Under the pieces are notes generated by a model that was not told where the DNA came from, made no database searches, and worked only from the letters and a program-made list of their open reading frames with translations. Shown piece after piece: positions 25,929 through 33,707 of a DNA stretch of 64,000 nt; positions within the stretch are counted from its first letter, which is position 1, and each line of letters begins with the position of its first letter. The translations under genes and the position numbers were made by a program. This DNA comes from JACPVF01 sp964502095 (GTDB taxonomy: Bacteria; Chloroflexota; Anaerolineae; Anaerolineales; Villigracilaceae), in contig CAZCUF010000013.1 of assembly GCA_964502095.1 (NCBI GenBank), forward strand, positions 1 through 64,000, in the 5' to 3' direction.

Positions 25929-26981
25929 TCACAACAAATTTTCGCTCACCAGCAACTCGGCGTTGTAGATCGAACCTCCCGCCGCGCCGCGGATGGTGTT
26001 GTGCGATAACACGACAAATTTCAGGTCAAGGATCGGGTCGCGCCTGATCCTACCGACAACGGTCGTCATGCCGTTGCCTGTTAATCGGTCAAGCCGAGGT
26101 TGCGGACGATCCGCTTCTTCGCGGACTTGAATCACAGGTCGCGGACTCGACGGCAGTTCGCGCGCGGATGAGGCGGCGGAGAAATCTCGCAGGATCGCCT
26201 CGGCAGTTTGAGGGTCCGCTTGACTCGTTAATTCCACGCTGGCGCAGACGAGGTGACCATCCGTCACCGCCACGCGATTGGTATGCGCGCTGAAGCGGAT
26301 ATCCGCCAGATCAATTTTGCCGTTGTTATATTTGCCGAGCATCTTGCGCGGCTCCCATTCCACTTTTTCCTCCTCGCCCTTGATGTTGGGAATCACGTTG
26401 TCCATGATGTCGAGCGAGGCGACGCCGGGATAGCCCGCACCCGAAAGCGCCTGCAACGACACGGCAAAAACTTTTTTCACGCCGAACGCGTCGTCGAGGG
26501 CTTTGAGCGCGATGGTCAGACCCGTGCTTGTGCAATTCGGATTCGTGAGGATGCACCCGCTATAGTTTTTGTTCTTGCGTTGTTGCGTGACGAGATGGAT
26601 ATGATCGGCGTTGATCTCTGGGAGCAATAGCGGAACATCCTCATCGCGTCGAAACGATGAGGCGTTGGAACACACCGCCATACCCGCGCGCGCGAACTGC
26701 GGCTCGAGGTCTTTAGCGATCTCATTATGTAGCGCGGAGAAAACAATTTTTGCCTGCGCGGCTTCGACTGTGACTGGCACGACGATCATATCTTTTGCAT
26801 AGTCGGGCATGGATTCGTTCAAAATCCAGCGCGTGGCTTGCGAATATTTTTGACCAACAGATTTATCTGATGCGGCGAGCGCGACCACTTTGAACCACGG
26901 ATGATTGTCGAGCAGTGAAATAAATCTTTGACCGACGGAGCCTGTGGCTCCTAAAACTGCTACGGGGATTTGGGATGGCAT
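25929..26981 (-). CDS. asd: Aspartate-semialdehyde dehydrogenase
   Basis: 350 residues, the archaeal/fungal-type ASADH that reduces aspartyl phosphate to aspartate semialdehyde with NADPH. Visible: AVLGATGSVGQRFISLL at the N-terminus, SNASSFRRDEDVPLLLPEIN, catalytic Cys in LTNPNCTSTGL, ALSGAGYPGV and HTNRVAVTDGH. ATG 26981 with AAAGGAG replaces a longer reading. It lies downstream of lysC with a repeat element between, so the two probably form a threonine/methionine/lysine supply operon. Confidence 0.93.
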   Translation of the reverse strand: MPSQIPVAVLGATGSVGQRFISLLDNHPWFKVVALAASDKSVGQKYSQATRWILNESMPDYAKDMIVVPVTVEAAQAKIVFSALHNEIAKDLEPQFARAGMAVCSNASSFRRDEDVPLLLPEINADHIHLVTQQRKNKNYSGCILTNPNCTSTGLTIALKALDDAFGVKKVFAVSLQALSGAGYPGVASLDIMDNVIPNIKGEEEKVEWEPRKMLGKYNNGKIDLADIRFSAHTNRVAVTDGHLVCASVELTSQADPQTAEAILRDFSAASSARELPSSPRPVIQVREEADRPQPRLDRLTGNGMTTVVGRIRRDPILDLKFVVLSHNTIRGAAGGSIYNAELLVSENLL

Positions 26982-27004
26982 AATGATTTCTCCTTTGATA
27001 TTTA

Positions 27005-27180
27005 CACGGTAGTCGAGTAGTCCCGCGATGCTCGTCGCGGAACATATCGAGACCACAAGTCCGCATACAAACTTTTGTAACAAGAATTGCTTTACGACGT
27101 GGTGGTCTCGATATAGGCTTGGTTTCGATACGCTCGCAAACTGCGCTCGCTACTCAACCGACAGCCCTCTCGACCACCGA
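27005..27180. repeat. Composite palindromic element (MITE-like), copy a
   Basis: About 175 bp between lysC and asd. Left arm: GTCGAGTAGTCCCGC ... ATATCGAGACCAC, itself a hairpin. A core containing CTTTTGTAACAAGAATTGC follows, then a right arm GTGGTGGTCTCGATA ... CTCGACCACC. Copy b (29749-29940) has the same layout with the core reversed. It encodes nothing. Confidence 0.7.
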
Positions 27181-27184
27181 GGTA

Positions 27185-28579
27185 TTACGAAACGATCAAC
27201 CCATGCAACGCCTTCACGGCATGTTCCGTGTCGCTTGAGACAACCACTAAACTGATCGAAACTTCCGATGAACCCTGCGCGATGGCGAGCACGTTGACGT
27301 CCTCCTCGCCGAGGCGGCTGAACACTTGTCCCGCCACGCCGGGCGTGTGACGCATCCCCGCGCCGACGACGGTGATGATCGAAACTTCTTTGGTAGACCA
27401 CACGCGGTCAATGTCGTTGTCTTCGATCTCGCGCGCGAACGTTTCTTCCAACGCGGAGGTGACCGTCGTTGCTGTTTCCGACGGCACAGCAAAACAAATG
27501 GATTGTTCCGACGAGGCTTGTGTGATCAACGGCACGCTCGTGCCTGTGGACGCCACCGCGCCGAACGCGCGCGCCGCAACGCCTGGCACGCCCAACATGC
27601 CGCGCCCTTCGATCGTCACCAATCGTTGTTTTTGAATCGCGGTCACGGCTTTGATCACGCGCCCGTTCTTTTTTCCGTTCGACGTTAATCGCGTGCCAGC
27701 ATGACTCGGGTTGAACGTGTTGCAAATGCGCAGACCAATTCCCGCCTCCACAACAGGTCGGATCGTTTTCGGATGCAACACCTTCGCGCCGTAATACGCG
27801 AGTTCCGCAATTTCGCCATAACTGATTTCAGGCAGCGTCTGCGCCTCTTTCACGATGCGCGGGTCGGTCGTCATCACGCCGTCCACGTCGGTCCAAATCC
27901 ACACTTCATTGGCGGGCAAAGCCTTGCCGATGATCGCGGCGGAATAATCGCTCCCTCCGCGCCCCAGCGTGGTGATCACTCCGTCAGGCGTCGCGCCGAT
28001 GAATCCCGTTGTGATCGGGACAACGCCCGCATCGAGAATCGGATTCAACACCGCGCGCGTTTTTTCTGACGTCACTTTGAAATCGGGGTTCGCATTCTGG
28101 AAGTGCGCGTTCGTGACGACAAAGGAGGCTGATTCAGTCCATTGGGCTTTTATCCCCGCCTCATTCGCCACCGCCGCCAGCAAGCGGACGCTCATCCGCT
28201 CGCCCAACGATGCCACCGCATCCAGCGCGCGCGGGGTTGCTTCGCCGATCACGGCGATCGCGTTGCACAAATCAACTAACGAGAGAATTAGAGAATTAAT
28301 TTCTGATTTTGTTTGTTCGCGGAGAGTTTCATCTTTGACAAGCGAATCAAGCGCGGCGAAATGTTTTTCTCGCAATTTATTTTGCACGTCCCGTAGGGGC
28401 GGACGGCCGTCCGCCCCTACACTCAACAACAAATCCGTCACGCCCGACATCGCCGAGGTCACGACCACGACGCGCGCCCAATCTTTTTTCGCATCGCGGA
28501 TGATCTGCACCGCGCGAGTAAGCGCATCCACACAGCCAACGGACGTCCCGCCGAATTTCATCACGAGTGTTTTGTCCAT
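27185..28579 (-). CDS. lysC: Aspartate kinase
   Basis: 464 residues; phosphorylates aspartate as the first step to Lys, Thr and Met. Catalytic domain: VMKFGGTSVGCVDALTRA, VVVVTSAMSGVTDLLL, GFIGATPDGVITTLGRGGSD, TDVDGVMTTDPRIV. Two C-terminal ACT domains (VTIEGRGMLGVPGVAARAF and ISIITVVGAGMRHTPGVAGQ type) suggest feedback control. Residues about 54-64 are encoded by a 28-bp palindrome inserted in frame (28393-28420). The gene lies behind a threonine-rich leader peptide and terminator at 28629-28773, so attenuation by charged tRNA-Thr is inferred. Confidence 0.94.
   Translation of the reverse strand: MDKTLVMKFGGTSVGCVDALTRAVQIIRDAKKDWARVVVVTSAMSGVTDLLLSVGADGRPPLRDVQNKLREKHFAALDSLVKDETLREQTKSEINSLILSLVDLCNAIAVIGEATPRALDAVASLGERMSVRLLAAVANEAGIKAQWTESASFVVTNAHFQNANPDFKVTSEKTRAVLNPILDAGVVPITTGFIGATPDGVITTLGRGGSDYSAAIIGKALPANEVWIWTDVDGVMTTDPRIVKEAQTLPEISYGEIAELAYYGAKVLHPKTIRPVVEAGIGLRICNTFNPSHAGTRLTSNGKKNGRVIKAVTAIQKQRLVTIEGRGMLGVPGVAARAFGAVASTGTSVPLITQASSEQSICFAVPSETATTVTSALEETFAREIEDNDIDRVWSTKEVSIITVVGAGMRHTPGVAGQVFSRLGEEDVNVLAIAQGSSEVSISLVVVSSDTEHAVKALHGLIVS
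28393..28420. repeat. 28-bp perfect palindrome inside lysC
   Basis: GTAGGGGCGGACGG followed by its exact complement. It falls in the variable loop after the SAMSGVTD motif and keeps the frame, adding residues GADGRPPLR. This GTAGGGGC...GCCCCTAC type of palindrome is, from memory, widely dispersed in Chloroflexota genomes. Confidence 0.85.
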
Positions 28580-28592
28580 ATTTTCTCCTTGA

Positions 28593-28627
28593 CCCCCCTC
28601 TCTTTTAGGAGAGGGGTAGGGGTGAGG
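28593..28627. repeat. Palindromic repeat between attenuator and lysC
   Basis: CCCCTCTC/GAGAGGGG with a short loop, followed by TAGGGGTGAGG. The same type of element (GGGAGAGGGGCAGGGGTGAGG pattern) sits in frame inside aroE at 38069-38104. It occupies the space between the attenuator terminator and the lysC ribosome binding site. Confidence 0.75.
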
Positions 28628-28628
28628 T

Positions 28629-28662
28629 CAAACAAAAACGCCCCACGATTCCGTGAGGCGTT
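28629..28662 (-). terminator. Attenuator terminator of the lysC leader
   Basis: On the minus strand an 11-bp stem (28652-28662 with 28637-28647; one G-U pair), a 4-nt loop and TTTTTGTTT. Its 5' half CCTCACGG (28651-28658) is also the exact complement of CCGTGAGG inside the leader peptide gene (28716-28723), which in turn can pair with CCTCAGGA just upstream. These are the 1:2, 2:3 and 3:4 pairings of a classical amino-acid attenuator. Confidence 0.85.
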
Positions 28663-28689
28663 GTGCGTTTTGAGAGTACTTTCGAGTCG

Positions 28690-28773
28690 TTACTTCTTCC
28701 ATCCAAGCGCAAATTCCTCACGGAGATTTCCTGAGGTAGTTGTGGTCATGGTGGTGAAACAAACGTAGCGCAT
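28690..28773 (-). CDS. Threonine-rich leader peptide of lysC (attenuator)
   Basis: 27 codons, ATG 28773 to TAA 28690. Residues 7-13 read TTMTTTT, six threonine codons in seven. Stalling of a ribosome there under threonine shortage would cover the hairpin arm at 28729-28736, free 28716-28723 to pair with 28651-28658, and prevent the terminator. There is no Shine-Dalgarno sequence: the promoter -10 ends 10 nt before ATG, so the mRNA would be leaderless or carry only a few 5' nucleotides. It parallels thrL of enterobacteria in logic; whether it is related by descent is unknown. Confidence 0.82.
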   Translation of the reverse strand: MRYVCFTTMTTTTSGNLREEFALGWKK

Positions 28774-28783
28774 GTTGGGCGGT

Positions 28784-28812
28784 ATTCTATGCGAGGCATG
28801 AGGTTGAGTCAA
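28784..28812 (-). promoter_or_regulatory. Promoter of the lysC leader
   Basis: Minus strand TTGACT (28807-28812), 17-bp spacer, TAGAAT (28784-28789), then ACCGCCCAAC and the leader ATG. Nearly the same sequence drives the aroH leader (33669-33710). Confidence 0.85.
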
Positions 28813-28825
28813 GTGGGAATTTCAT

Positions 28826-29728
28826 TCACGTCGTACGCGTGACTTGATACACAAAGTAATTGAGCCAATTGGAATACAATAAATTGGCATGCCCGCGCCA
28901 GCGGACGTTGGGAACTTGAGCGGGATCATCCTTTGGATAATAATTTTGCGGGACGCGAATCGATAAGCCTTTGTTTACATCGCGGTCGTATTCAGATTTG
29001 AGAGTCAACGGATCATATTCGGAGTGACCTGTAACGAAGAAGTGGCGTCCGTCCTTTGATGCGGCGATGTACACGCCTGCCTCATCTGATTGAGCGAGAA
29101 TTTCCAACTCGTTTACTTGTAGAATATCTTCTGGGCGAACTTCGGTGTGACGGGAATGCGGGGCGAAGAAAATGTTGTCGAAGCCGCGGACCAGGTTAGA
29201 GGCGGGGTTTAAGAGGCGGTGTTCATAGACTCCGAACATCTTGTGCGGCAGGTCATATTTTGGGATGCCGTATTTGTGATACAACGCGGCCTGCGCCCCC
29301 CAGCAAATGTTGAATGTCGATTCGACGTGCGTCTCAGCCCAATCGAAAATTTGCGTGAGTTCGTCCCAGTAATCCACGTCTTCAAAGGGCATCTGCTCCA
29401 CAGGCGCGCCCGTGACGATGAGTCCGTCGAACTTTTCCCGTTTGATCTCATCGAAGGTGACGTAATGTTTGAGCAAATGTTCAGCCGACGTGTTTTTTGA
29501 TTCGTGGGAGGCGGTATGAATTAATGTGACGTCCACTTGCAGCGCCGAATTCGAAAGCAAACGCAACAGTTGCGTTTCGGTGATCACTTTGGTCGGCATG
29601 AGATTCAGAATCGCAACCCGCAAGGCGCGGATATCCTGGCGTGAGGCGCGGTCTTCATCGATCACAAAAATATTTTCACGTTCAAGGATGAAGCGCGCAG
29701 GGAGGGTAGTTGGGATTCTTACTGGCAT
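28826..29728 (-). CDS. metA: Homoserine O-acyltransferase MetA
   Basis: 300 residues of the MetA (glutamine amidotransferase-like) family. It acylates homoserine as the entry to methionine. Visible: MPVRIPTTLPARFILERENI, RVAILNLMPTKVITETQLLR, GAPVEQMPFEDVDYWDEL, nucleophile Cys in NICWGAQAALYHK, FAPHSRHTEV and GHSEYDPLTL. O-acetyl rather than O-succinyl transfer is inferred from the neighbouring metY. ATG 29728 is chosen for the usual MPIRIP-like N-terminus; ATGs 5-6 codons upstream are possible. The lysC promoter starts directly downstream. Confidence 0.92.
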   Translation of the reverse strand: MPVRIPTTLPARFILERENIFVIDEDRASRQDIRALRVAILNLMPTKVITETQLLRLLSNSALQVDVTLIHTASHESKNTSAEHLLKHYVTFDEIKREKFDGLIVTGAPVEQMPFEDVDYWDELTQIFDWAETHVESTFNICWGAQAALYHKYGIPKYDLPHKMFGVYEHRLLNPASNLVRGFDNIFFAPHSRHTEVRPEDILQVNELEILAQSDEAGVYIAASKDGRHFFVTGHSEYDPLTLKSEYDRDVNKGLSIRVPQNYYPKDDPAQVPNVRWRGHANLLYSNWLNYFVYQVTRTT

Positions 29729-29748
29729 GGTATTTTCCATATCCATTC

Positions 29749-29940
29749 GATGGTCGAGTAGTCCCGCCGCGCTTTGATTTCGCTATCGCTCTGCTCAGCG
29801 CGGCGGGATTTATCGAGGCCACCAGTAAGCAATGCAACTCTTGTTACAAAAGTTTTTTTGAATACTGGTGGTCTCGATACGCCCTCGGATTTCGATGCGC
29901 TCGTTTCACTCGTTACTCAATCCTCGGGTACTCGACCAAC
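29749..29940. repeat. Composite palindromic element (MITE-like), copy b
   Basis: About 190 bp between metY and metA with two hairpin arms (GGTCGAGTAGTCCCGC ... and ... CTCGACC) around a core holding TCTTGTTACAAAAG, the reverse complement of the core in copy a. It carries no gene. Confidence 0.7.
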
Positions 29941-29947
29941 GAGATGA

Positions 29948-31237
29948 CTATAAAAGCGCCTGATCGATATCCCAAAGAATATCTTCGATATCTTCGAGAC
30001 CGATTGACAGACGAATAAAATCGGGGCTGACGCCGGCGGAAGCCTGCTGTTCTTCTGTAAGTTGACTGTGCGTGGTGGATGCAGGATGAATGGCAAGGCT
30101 TCGTGCGTCGCCAACATTGGCAAGATGGCTGAATAGTTGCAGGCTCTCGATGAAGTTTCTGCCCGCCTCTATCCCACCCTTGATACCAAAGCCGAGAATC
30201 GCGCCCGCACCTTTCGGCAGGTATTTTTTGGCGCGCTCATGGTCGGGATGACTCTTGAGCCCGGGATACTTCACCCAGCCGACCTTCGGGTGTTTCTCCA
30301 AAAATTCCGCTACAGCTTGAGCGTTTTGAACATGACGTTCCATGCGCAAGTTGAGCGTCTCGATTCCGAGCAGGGTCTGCCATGAATTGAATGGAGACTG
30401 GCACGCGCCGATATCGCGCAGGGCCTGTACGCGGGCCTTGATGGCAAATGGAGGCAGTCCTGCCGCGGCGATGGAAGAGTACACCAATCCATGATACGAA
30501 GGATCGGGCGTATTGAAGTTTTCGAACTTGCCGTTGCTCCAATCGTAGTTGCCGCCGTCCACGATGATTCCGCCCATGGATGTGCCGTTGCCGGTAATGA
30601 ACTTGGTGGTTGAATGCGTGACGATATGCGCGCCCCATTCGAACGGACGGAAGAGGTATGGCGTGGCGAAGGTATTATCGATGAACAGGACGAGATTATG
30701 CTTCCTGGCGATTTCGGCGACTTCTTCAAACGGGAAGACGGCAATATCGGGGTTGCCTAACGTCTCCCCGTAGATGATCTTTGTATCCGGCGTGATTGCC
30801 GCTTCGAAATTCTTCGGTTTGGTTGGGTCCACGAATGTGGTCTTGATACCCAATTTCGGCAGGGTGTACGCAAATTGATTGTACGTGCCGCCGTACAAAC
30901 GCGACGATGAAACAATGTGGTCGCCCGCGTTGAGCAGGGTGAAGATCGCCTGTGCCTGCGCCGCATGACCTGAACTTGCGGCCAGCGCGGCGACGCCGCC
31001 TTCCAATGCCGCGATACGCTGTTCCAGCACGTCCGTAGTGGGATTCGTCAAACGCGTATAAATATTTCCCAGTTCCTTGAGCGCGAACAGGTTCGCGGCA
31101 TGTTCCGTACTGTTGAACTGAAAGCTCGTTGTCTGGTACAACGGCACAGCGCGGCTTCCGGTGGTCGGGTCGGGTGAATAACCCGCGTGCAACTGCCGGG
31201 TGGCAAACCCTAATGTGTGTTCTTTAATTGTGGACAT
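29948..31237 (-). CDS. metY: O-acetylhomoserine sulfhydrylase (aminocarboxypropyltransferase)
   Basis: 429 residues; PLP enzyme of the Cys/Met metabolism family that makes homocysteine from O-acetylhomoserine and sulfide. Visible: TRQLHAGYSPDPTTGSRAVP, YTRLTNPTTDVLEQRIAALE, VSSSRLYGGTYNQF, FIDNTFATPYLFRP and the Schiff-base Lys in VTHSTTKFITGNG. ATG 31237 follows GAGGAG; a longer reading runs into the riboswitch and is rejected. A SAM-I riboswitch and terminator precede it, so S-adenosylmethionine should switch it off. metA follows on the same strand. Confidence 0.94.
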   Translation of the reverse strand: MSTIKEHTLGFATRQLHAGYSPDPTTGSRAVPLYQTTSFQFNSTEHAANLFALKELGNIYTRLTNPTTDVLEQRIAALEGGVAALAASSGHAAQAQAIFTLLNAGDHIVSSSRLYGGTYNQFAYTLPKLGIKTTFVDPTKPKNFEAAITPDTKIIYGETLGNPDIAVFPFEEVAEIARKHNLVLFIDNTFATPYLFRPFEWGAHIVTHSTTKFITGNGTSMGGIIVDGGNYDWSNGKFENFNTPDPSYHGLVYSSIAAAGLPPFAIKARVQALRDIGACQSPFNSWQTLLGIETLNLRMERHVQNAQAVAEFLEKHPKVGWVKYPGLKSHPDHERAKKYLPKGAGAILGFGIKGGIEAGRNFIESLQLFSHLANVGDARSLAIHPASTTHSQLTEEQQASAGVSPDFIRLSIGLEDIEDILWDIDQALL

Positions 31238-31307
31238 GGACTGAGTCTCCTCTTGAAATTTTTTAAATAAATTCCGCCCATCAGAAGAGATGAATTTTTT
31301 AGCGCTT

Positions 31308-31342
31308 AAAAAAATTACCTCTTCTGAAAGTACAAGAAGAGG
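31308..31342 (-). terminator. Terminator of the SAM riboswitch expression platform
   Basis: On the minus strand CCTCTTCT/AGAAGAGG with a 9-nt loop, then TAATTTTTTT. It lies between the aptamer and metY. A CTCTTCT sequence further downstream could compete for the same arm. Confidence 0.8.
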
Positions 31343-31359
31343 CATACGTCTACACCGTC

Positions 31360-31478
31360 CTCTCATCTTCCAGATATGAATAGCGTTGGCTATTCTTATT
31401 TGCCGAATTTGGCACCATAACTTTCGTCTGGTTGCCGAAGCGTCACAGGGTCGGTCCCTCAGCTTCTCTGGATAAGAG
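31360..31478 (-). promoter_or_regulatory. SAM-I (S-box) riboswitch upstream of metY
   Basis: On the minus strand the S-box pattern is clear: P1 CTCTTATC pairs with GATGAGAG; AGAGAAGCTGAGGGA and GACCCTGTGACGCTTCGGCA (P2 with kink-turn and pseudoknot loop), CAACC, then GGTGCCAAATTC and a P4-like AATAGC/GCTATT arm. Binding of S-adenosylmethionine favours the downstream terminator and lowers metY expression. Confidence 0.93.
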
Positions 31479-31497
31479 CGAATATTTAATTGGGCGT

Positions 31498-31527
31498 GTT
31501 ATATCACGATGATTTGGAATCTGTCAA
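31498..31527 (-). promoter_or_regulatory. Promoter for the SAM riboswitch-metY transcript
   Basis: Minus strand TTGACA (31522-31527), 18-bp spacer, TATAAC (31498-31503), about 20 bp before the aptamer. Confidence 0.7.
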
Positions 31528-31649
31528 GACTAAAATTCTTGAGAGTGACGAAAGCGATGGCATCTCTCACATTCTTTTGGTCACACTCTATATTGTAAAA
31601 GAACAGTATACTTGCGCATCGAGTTACTTTCACTCAACGCGAATCTCCC

Positions 31650-32831
31650 ATGACCACTCTTAACTTCCAATTCGAGAAAATTCGCCAATCACAAACCGTC
31701 GCCATGGCGGATCGGGTAAACGCGCTCAAGGCCGCGGGCAGGCCGGTCATCGGATTGCAAACCGGCGACCCGGATTTCGCGACTCCCTCCGCCGCGCTGG
31801 AAGCCGCATTCAAAGCAATGAAATCGGAACAGACTCATTACGCGCCGAGCCGCGGCTACCCGGACCTCAGGCGCGCGGCCGCTGAAAAACTTCAACGCGA
31901 CAATCGCGTATCGTACGACCCGGAAACCGAACTATTAATCACCCACGGCGGAGTCCACGCTTATTACCTGGCCCTGCAATCCATTTTGAATCCGGGCGAT
32001 GAAGTTTTGATTTCCGATCCGTCGTGGGCAACTCATGCGAACATGGTGGTCATGCTGCGCGGCAGTGTGACCCGCGTTCCCGCGCCCGCCGAAAGCGGAT
32101 TCATCCCGCCCATCGAATCCTGGCGCAAAGCGTTAACTCCCAAAACGCGCGCCATGATTTTGAATTATCCATCCAACCCAACGGGCGCGTACCCAACGCG
32201 TCAATATTTGAAAGAGTTACAAGACCTGGCCGCTGAACACGGTCTGTGGATCGTAAGCGACGAAGTTTACGAGAATCTATATTACGGCGAAAAGCCGACT
32301 TGCGCCGCGGCGTTCGATGGCGCACGGGAGTGGACGATTCTGGTGCACAGCTTGTCGAAGACGTACGCGATGACCGGCTGGCGCGTTGGATATTTGGCCG
32401 CGCCCCAGCCTGTGATCGAGAACGCGTTGAAGGCCGGGCAAAATTCGATCACTTGCGTCGCGCCGTTCGTTCAAAAAGCCGCCGCGTTCGCGCTGACCAG
32501 CCCCGAGGTACGGAAAGAAGCGGAAAAGATGAGGCTGGCGTACGCGCGCCGCCGCGCGTCTGTGCTGAGGCTGGCGCGTCAAATGGACAGCAGAAAGGTC
32601 CTCGTCACGCCGCCGATGGGCGCCTTCTATTTCTTTCTGGATGTGCGTCCGATCAAAATGTCTTCCTTCGAAATTTGCGAACGGATTCTCGAAGAAGCCG
32701 GCGTGGGACTAATGCCCGGTTCGGCGTTCGGCGCGCAAGGGGAAGGATTCATCCGCATGACCACCGCCGCCTCGGACGAAGACGTGGAGACGGGATTCAA
32801 ACGGATGGTTGAGTGGGCGGAGAAGTTGTGA
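31650..32831 (+). CDS. Class I PLP aminotransferase (aspartate/aromatic)
   Basis: 393 residues. Fold-type I motifs: GLQTGDPDFATPSAALEA, HYAPSRGYPDLRRAAAE, NYPSNPTGAYP, VSDEVYENLYYGE, Schiff-base Lys in SLSKTYAMTGWRVGYLAA. It could serve as the aromatic/prephenate or aspartate aminotransferase of the pathway; its place just before pheA and the aro genes favours transamination of phenylpyruvate, 4-hydroxyphenylpyruvate or prephenate. The last 10 codons overlap an upstream alternative reading of pheA, which is not used. Confidence 0.88.
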   Translation: MTTLNFQFEKIRQSQTVAMADRVNALKAAGRPVIGLQTGDPDFATPSAALEAAFKAMKSEQTHYAPSRGYPDLRRAAAEKLQRDNRVSYDPETELLITHGGVHAYYLALQSILNPGDEVLISDPSWATHANMVVMLRGSVTRVPAPAESGFIPPIESWRKALTPKTRAMILNYPSNPTGAYPTRQYLKELQDLAAEHGLWIVSDEVYENLYYGEKPTCAAAFDGAREWTILVHSLSKTYAMTGWRVGYLAAPQPVIENALKAGQNSITCVAPFVQKAAAFALTSPEVRKEAEKMRLAYARRRASVLRLARQMDSRKVLVTPPMGAFYFFLDVRPIKMSSFEICERILEEAGVGLMPGSAFGAQGEGFIRMTTAASDEDVETGFKRMVEWAEKL

Positions 32832-32845
32832 GCAATGGAGAGAAG

Positions 32846-33694
32846 ATGAAGGTTTCATTTCAAGGCGAGGCGGGGGCGTATTCGGAGCAGGCAGTGTTCG
32901 AATATTTTGGGGAGGCGAAGACGCGTCCGTGTGAGTCATTCGACGCGGTGTTCGCCGCTGTGCGCTCGCGAAGATGCGACGCGGCGTTGATCCCGATAGA
33001 GAATTCGCTGGCGGGAAGCATCCATCAAAATTACGACCTGTTACTGCGTTATGAACTGCACATCGTCGGCGAATATTTTTTACGCGTCCGCCATTGCCTG
33101 ATTGCCCTGCCGGGCGTACGACAATCCGAAATCAAAAAAGCCATCAGCCATCCGCAGGCGCTGGGACAATGTGAGGCCTATTTGCGGAGGCGCGGCATTC
33201 AGGCGGAGCCGGTTTATGATACGGCAGGGAGCGTGCGGATTCTCAAGGAACGTGCGGCGCGTGATACGGCGGCAATTGCTTCGCGGCGCGCGGCGGAGTT
33301 ACACCGAATGCAGATTTTGGAGGAGGGCATTGAAGACGATCCTGAAAATTACACGCGCTTTCTGGCAGTTGCGCGCAAAGCGGTTCGTCCTACCGCCGAC
33401 GCGAAGACTTCCATCGTATTCACCCTGAAGAATGAACCAGGCTCGTTGTTCAAAGCCCTGAGCGTGTTCGCCCTGCGCAATCTCGACCTGACGAAGATCG
33501 AGTCGCGTCCATTGCACGGCAAACTGTGGAACTATCTATTTTATGTGGATTTTATCGGCGCCGCGCACGAGGAGACTGTTCGACGCGCGCTCGACCACCT
33601 CGGCGAATACGCGTTGATGCTGCGCGTGCTGGGGTCGTATCCGCGCTTCAAGATGGAACAACTGTCCCTTGACTCAAACGCGCCTCGCGCATAG
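32846..33694 (+). CDS. pheA: Prephenate dehydratase
   Basis: 282 residues; converts prephenate to phenylpyruvate. Catalytic domain: VSFQGEAGAYSEQAVFEYFG, IPIENSLAGSIHQNYDLL, SHPQALGQCEAYLRR, AAIASRRAAELH, ENYTRFLAVAR with the conserved Thr-Arg. C-terminal ACT domain (TSIVFTLKNEPGSLFKALSV, LTKIESRPLHGKLWNYLFYV with the ESRP phenylalanine-binding motif). ATG 32846 with GGAG is chosen. Its last codons and stop contain the promoter of the aroH leader. Confidence 0.94.
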   Translation: MKVSFQGEAGAYSEQAVFEYFGEAKTRPCESFDAVFAAVRSRRCDAALIPIENSLAGSIHQNYDLLLRYELHIVGEYFLRVRHCLIALPGVRQSEIKKAISHPQALGQCEAYLRRRGIQAEPVYDTAGSVRILKERAARDTAAIASRRAAELHRMQILEEGIEDDPENYTRFLAVARKAVRPTADAKTSIVFTLKNEPGSLFKALSVFALRNLDLTKIESRPLHGKLWNYLFYVDFIGAAHEETVRRALDHLGEYALMLRVLGSYPRFKMEQLSLDSNAPRA

Positions 33695-33697
33695 AAT
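33669..33697 (+). promoter_or_regulatory. Promoter of the aroH leader
   Basis: TTGACT (33669-33674), 17-bp spacer, TAGAAT (33692-33697), followed by ACTGCCCAAC and ATG. The -35 lies in the end of pheA and the -10 overlaps its stop. It is the near twin of the lysC leader promoter. Confidence 0.85.
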
Positions 33698-33707
33698 ACT
33701 GCCCAAC

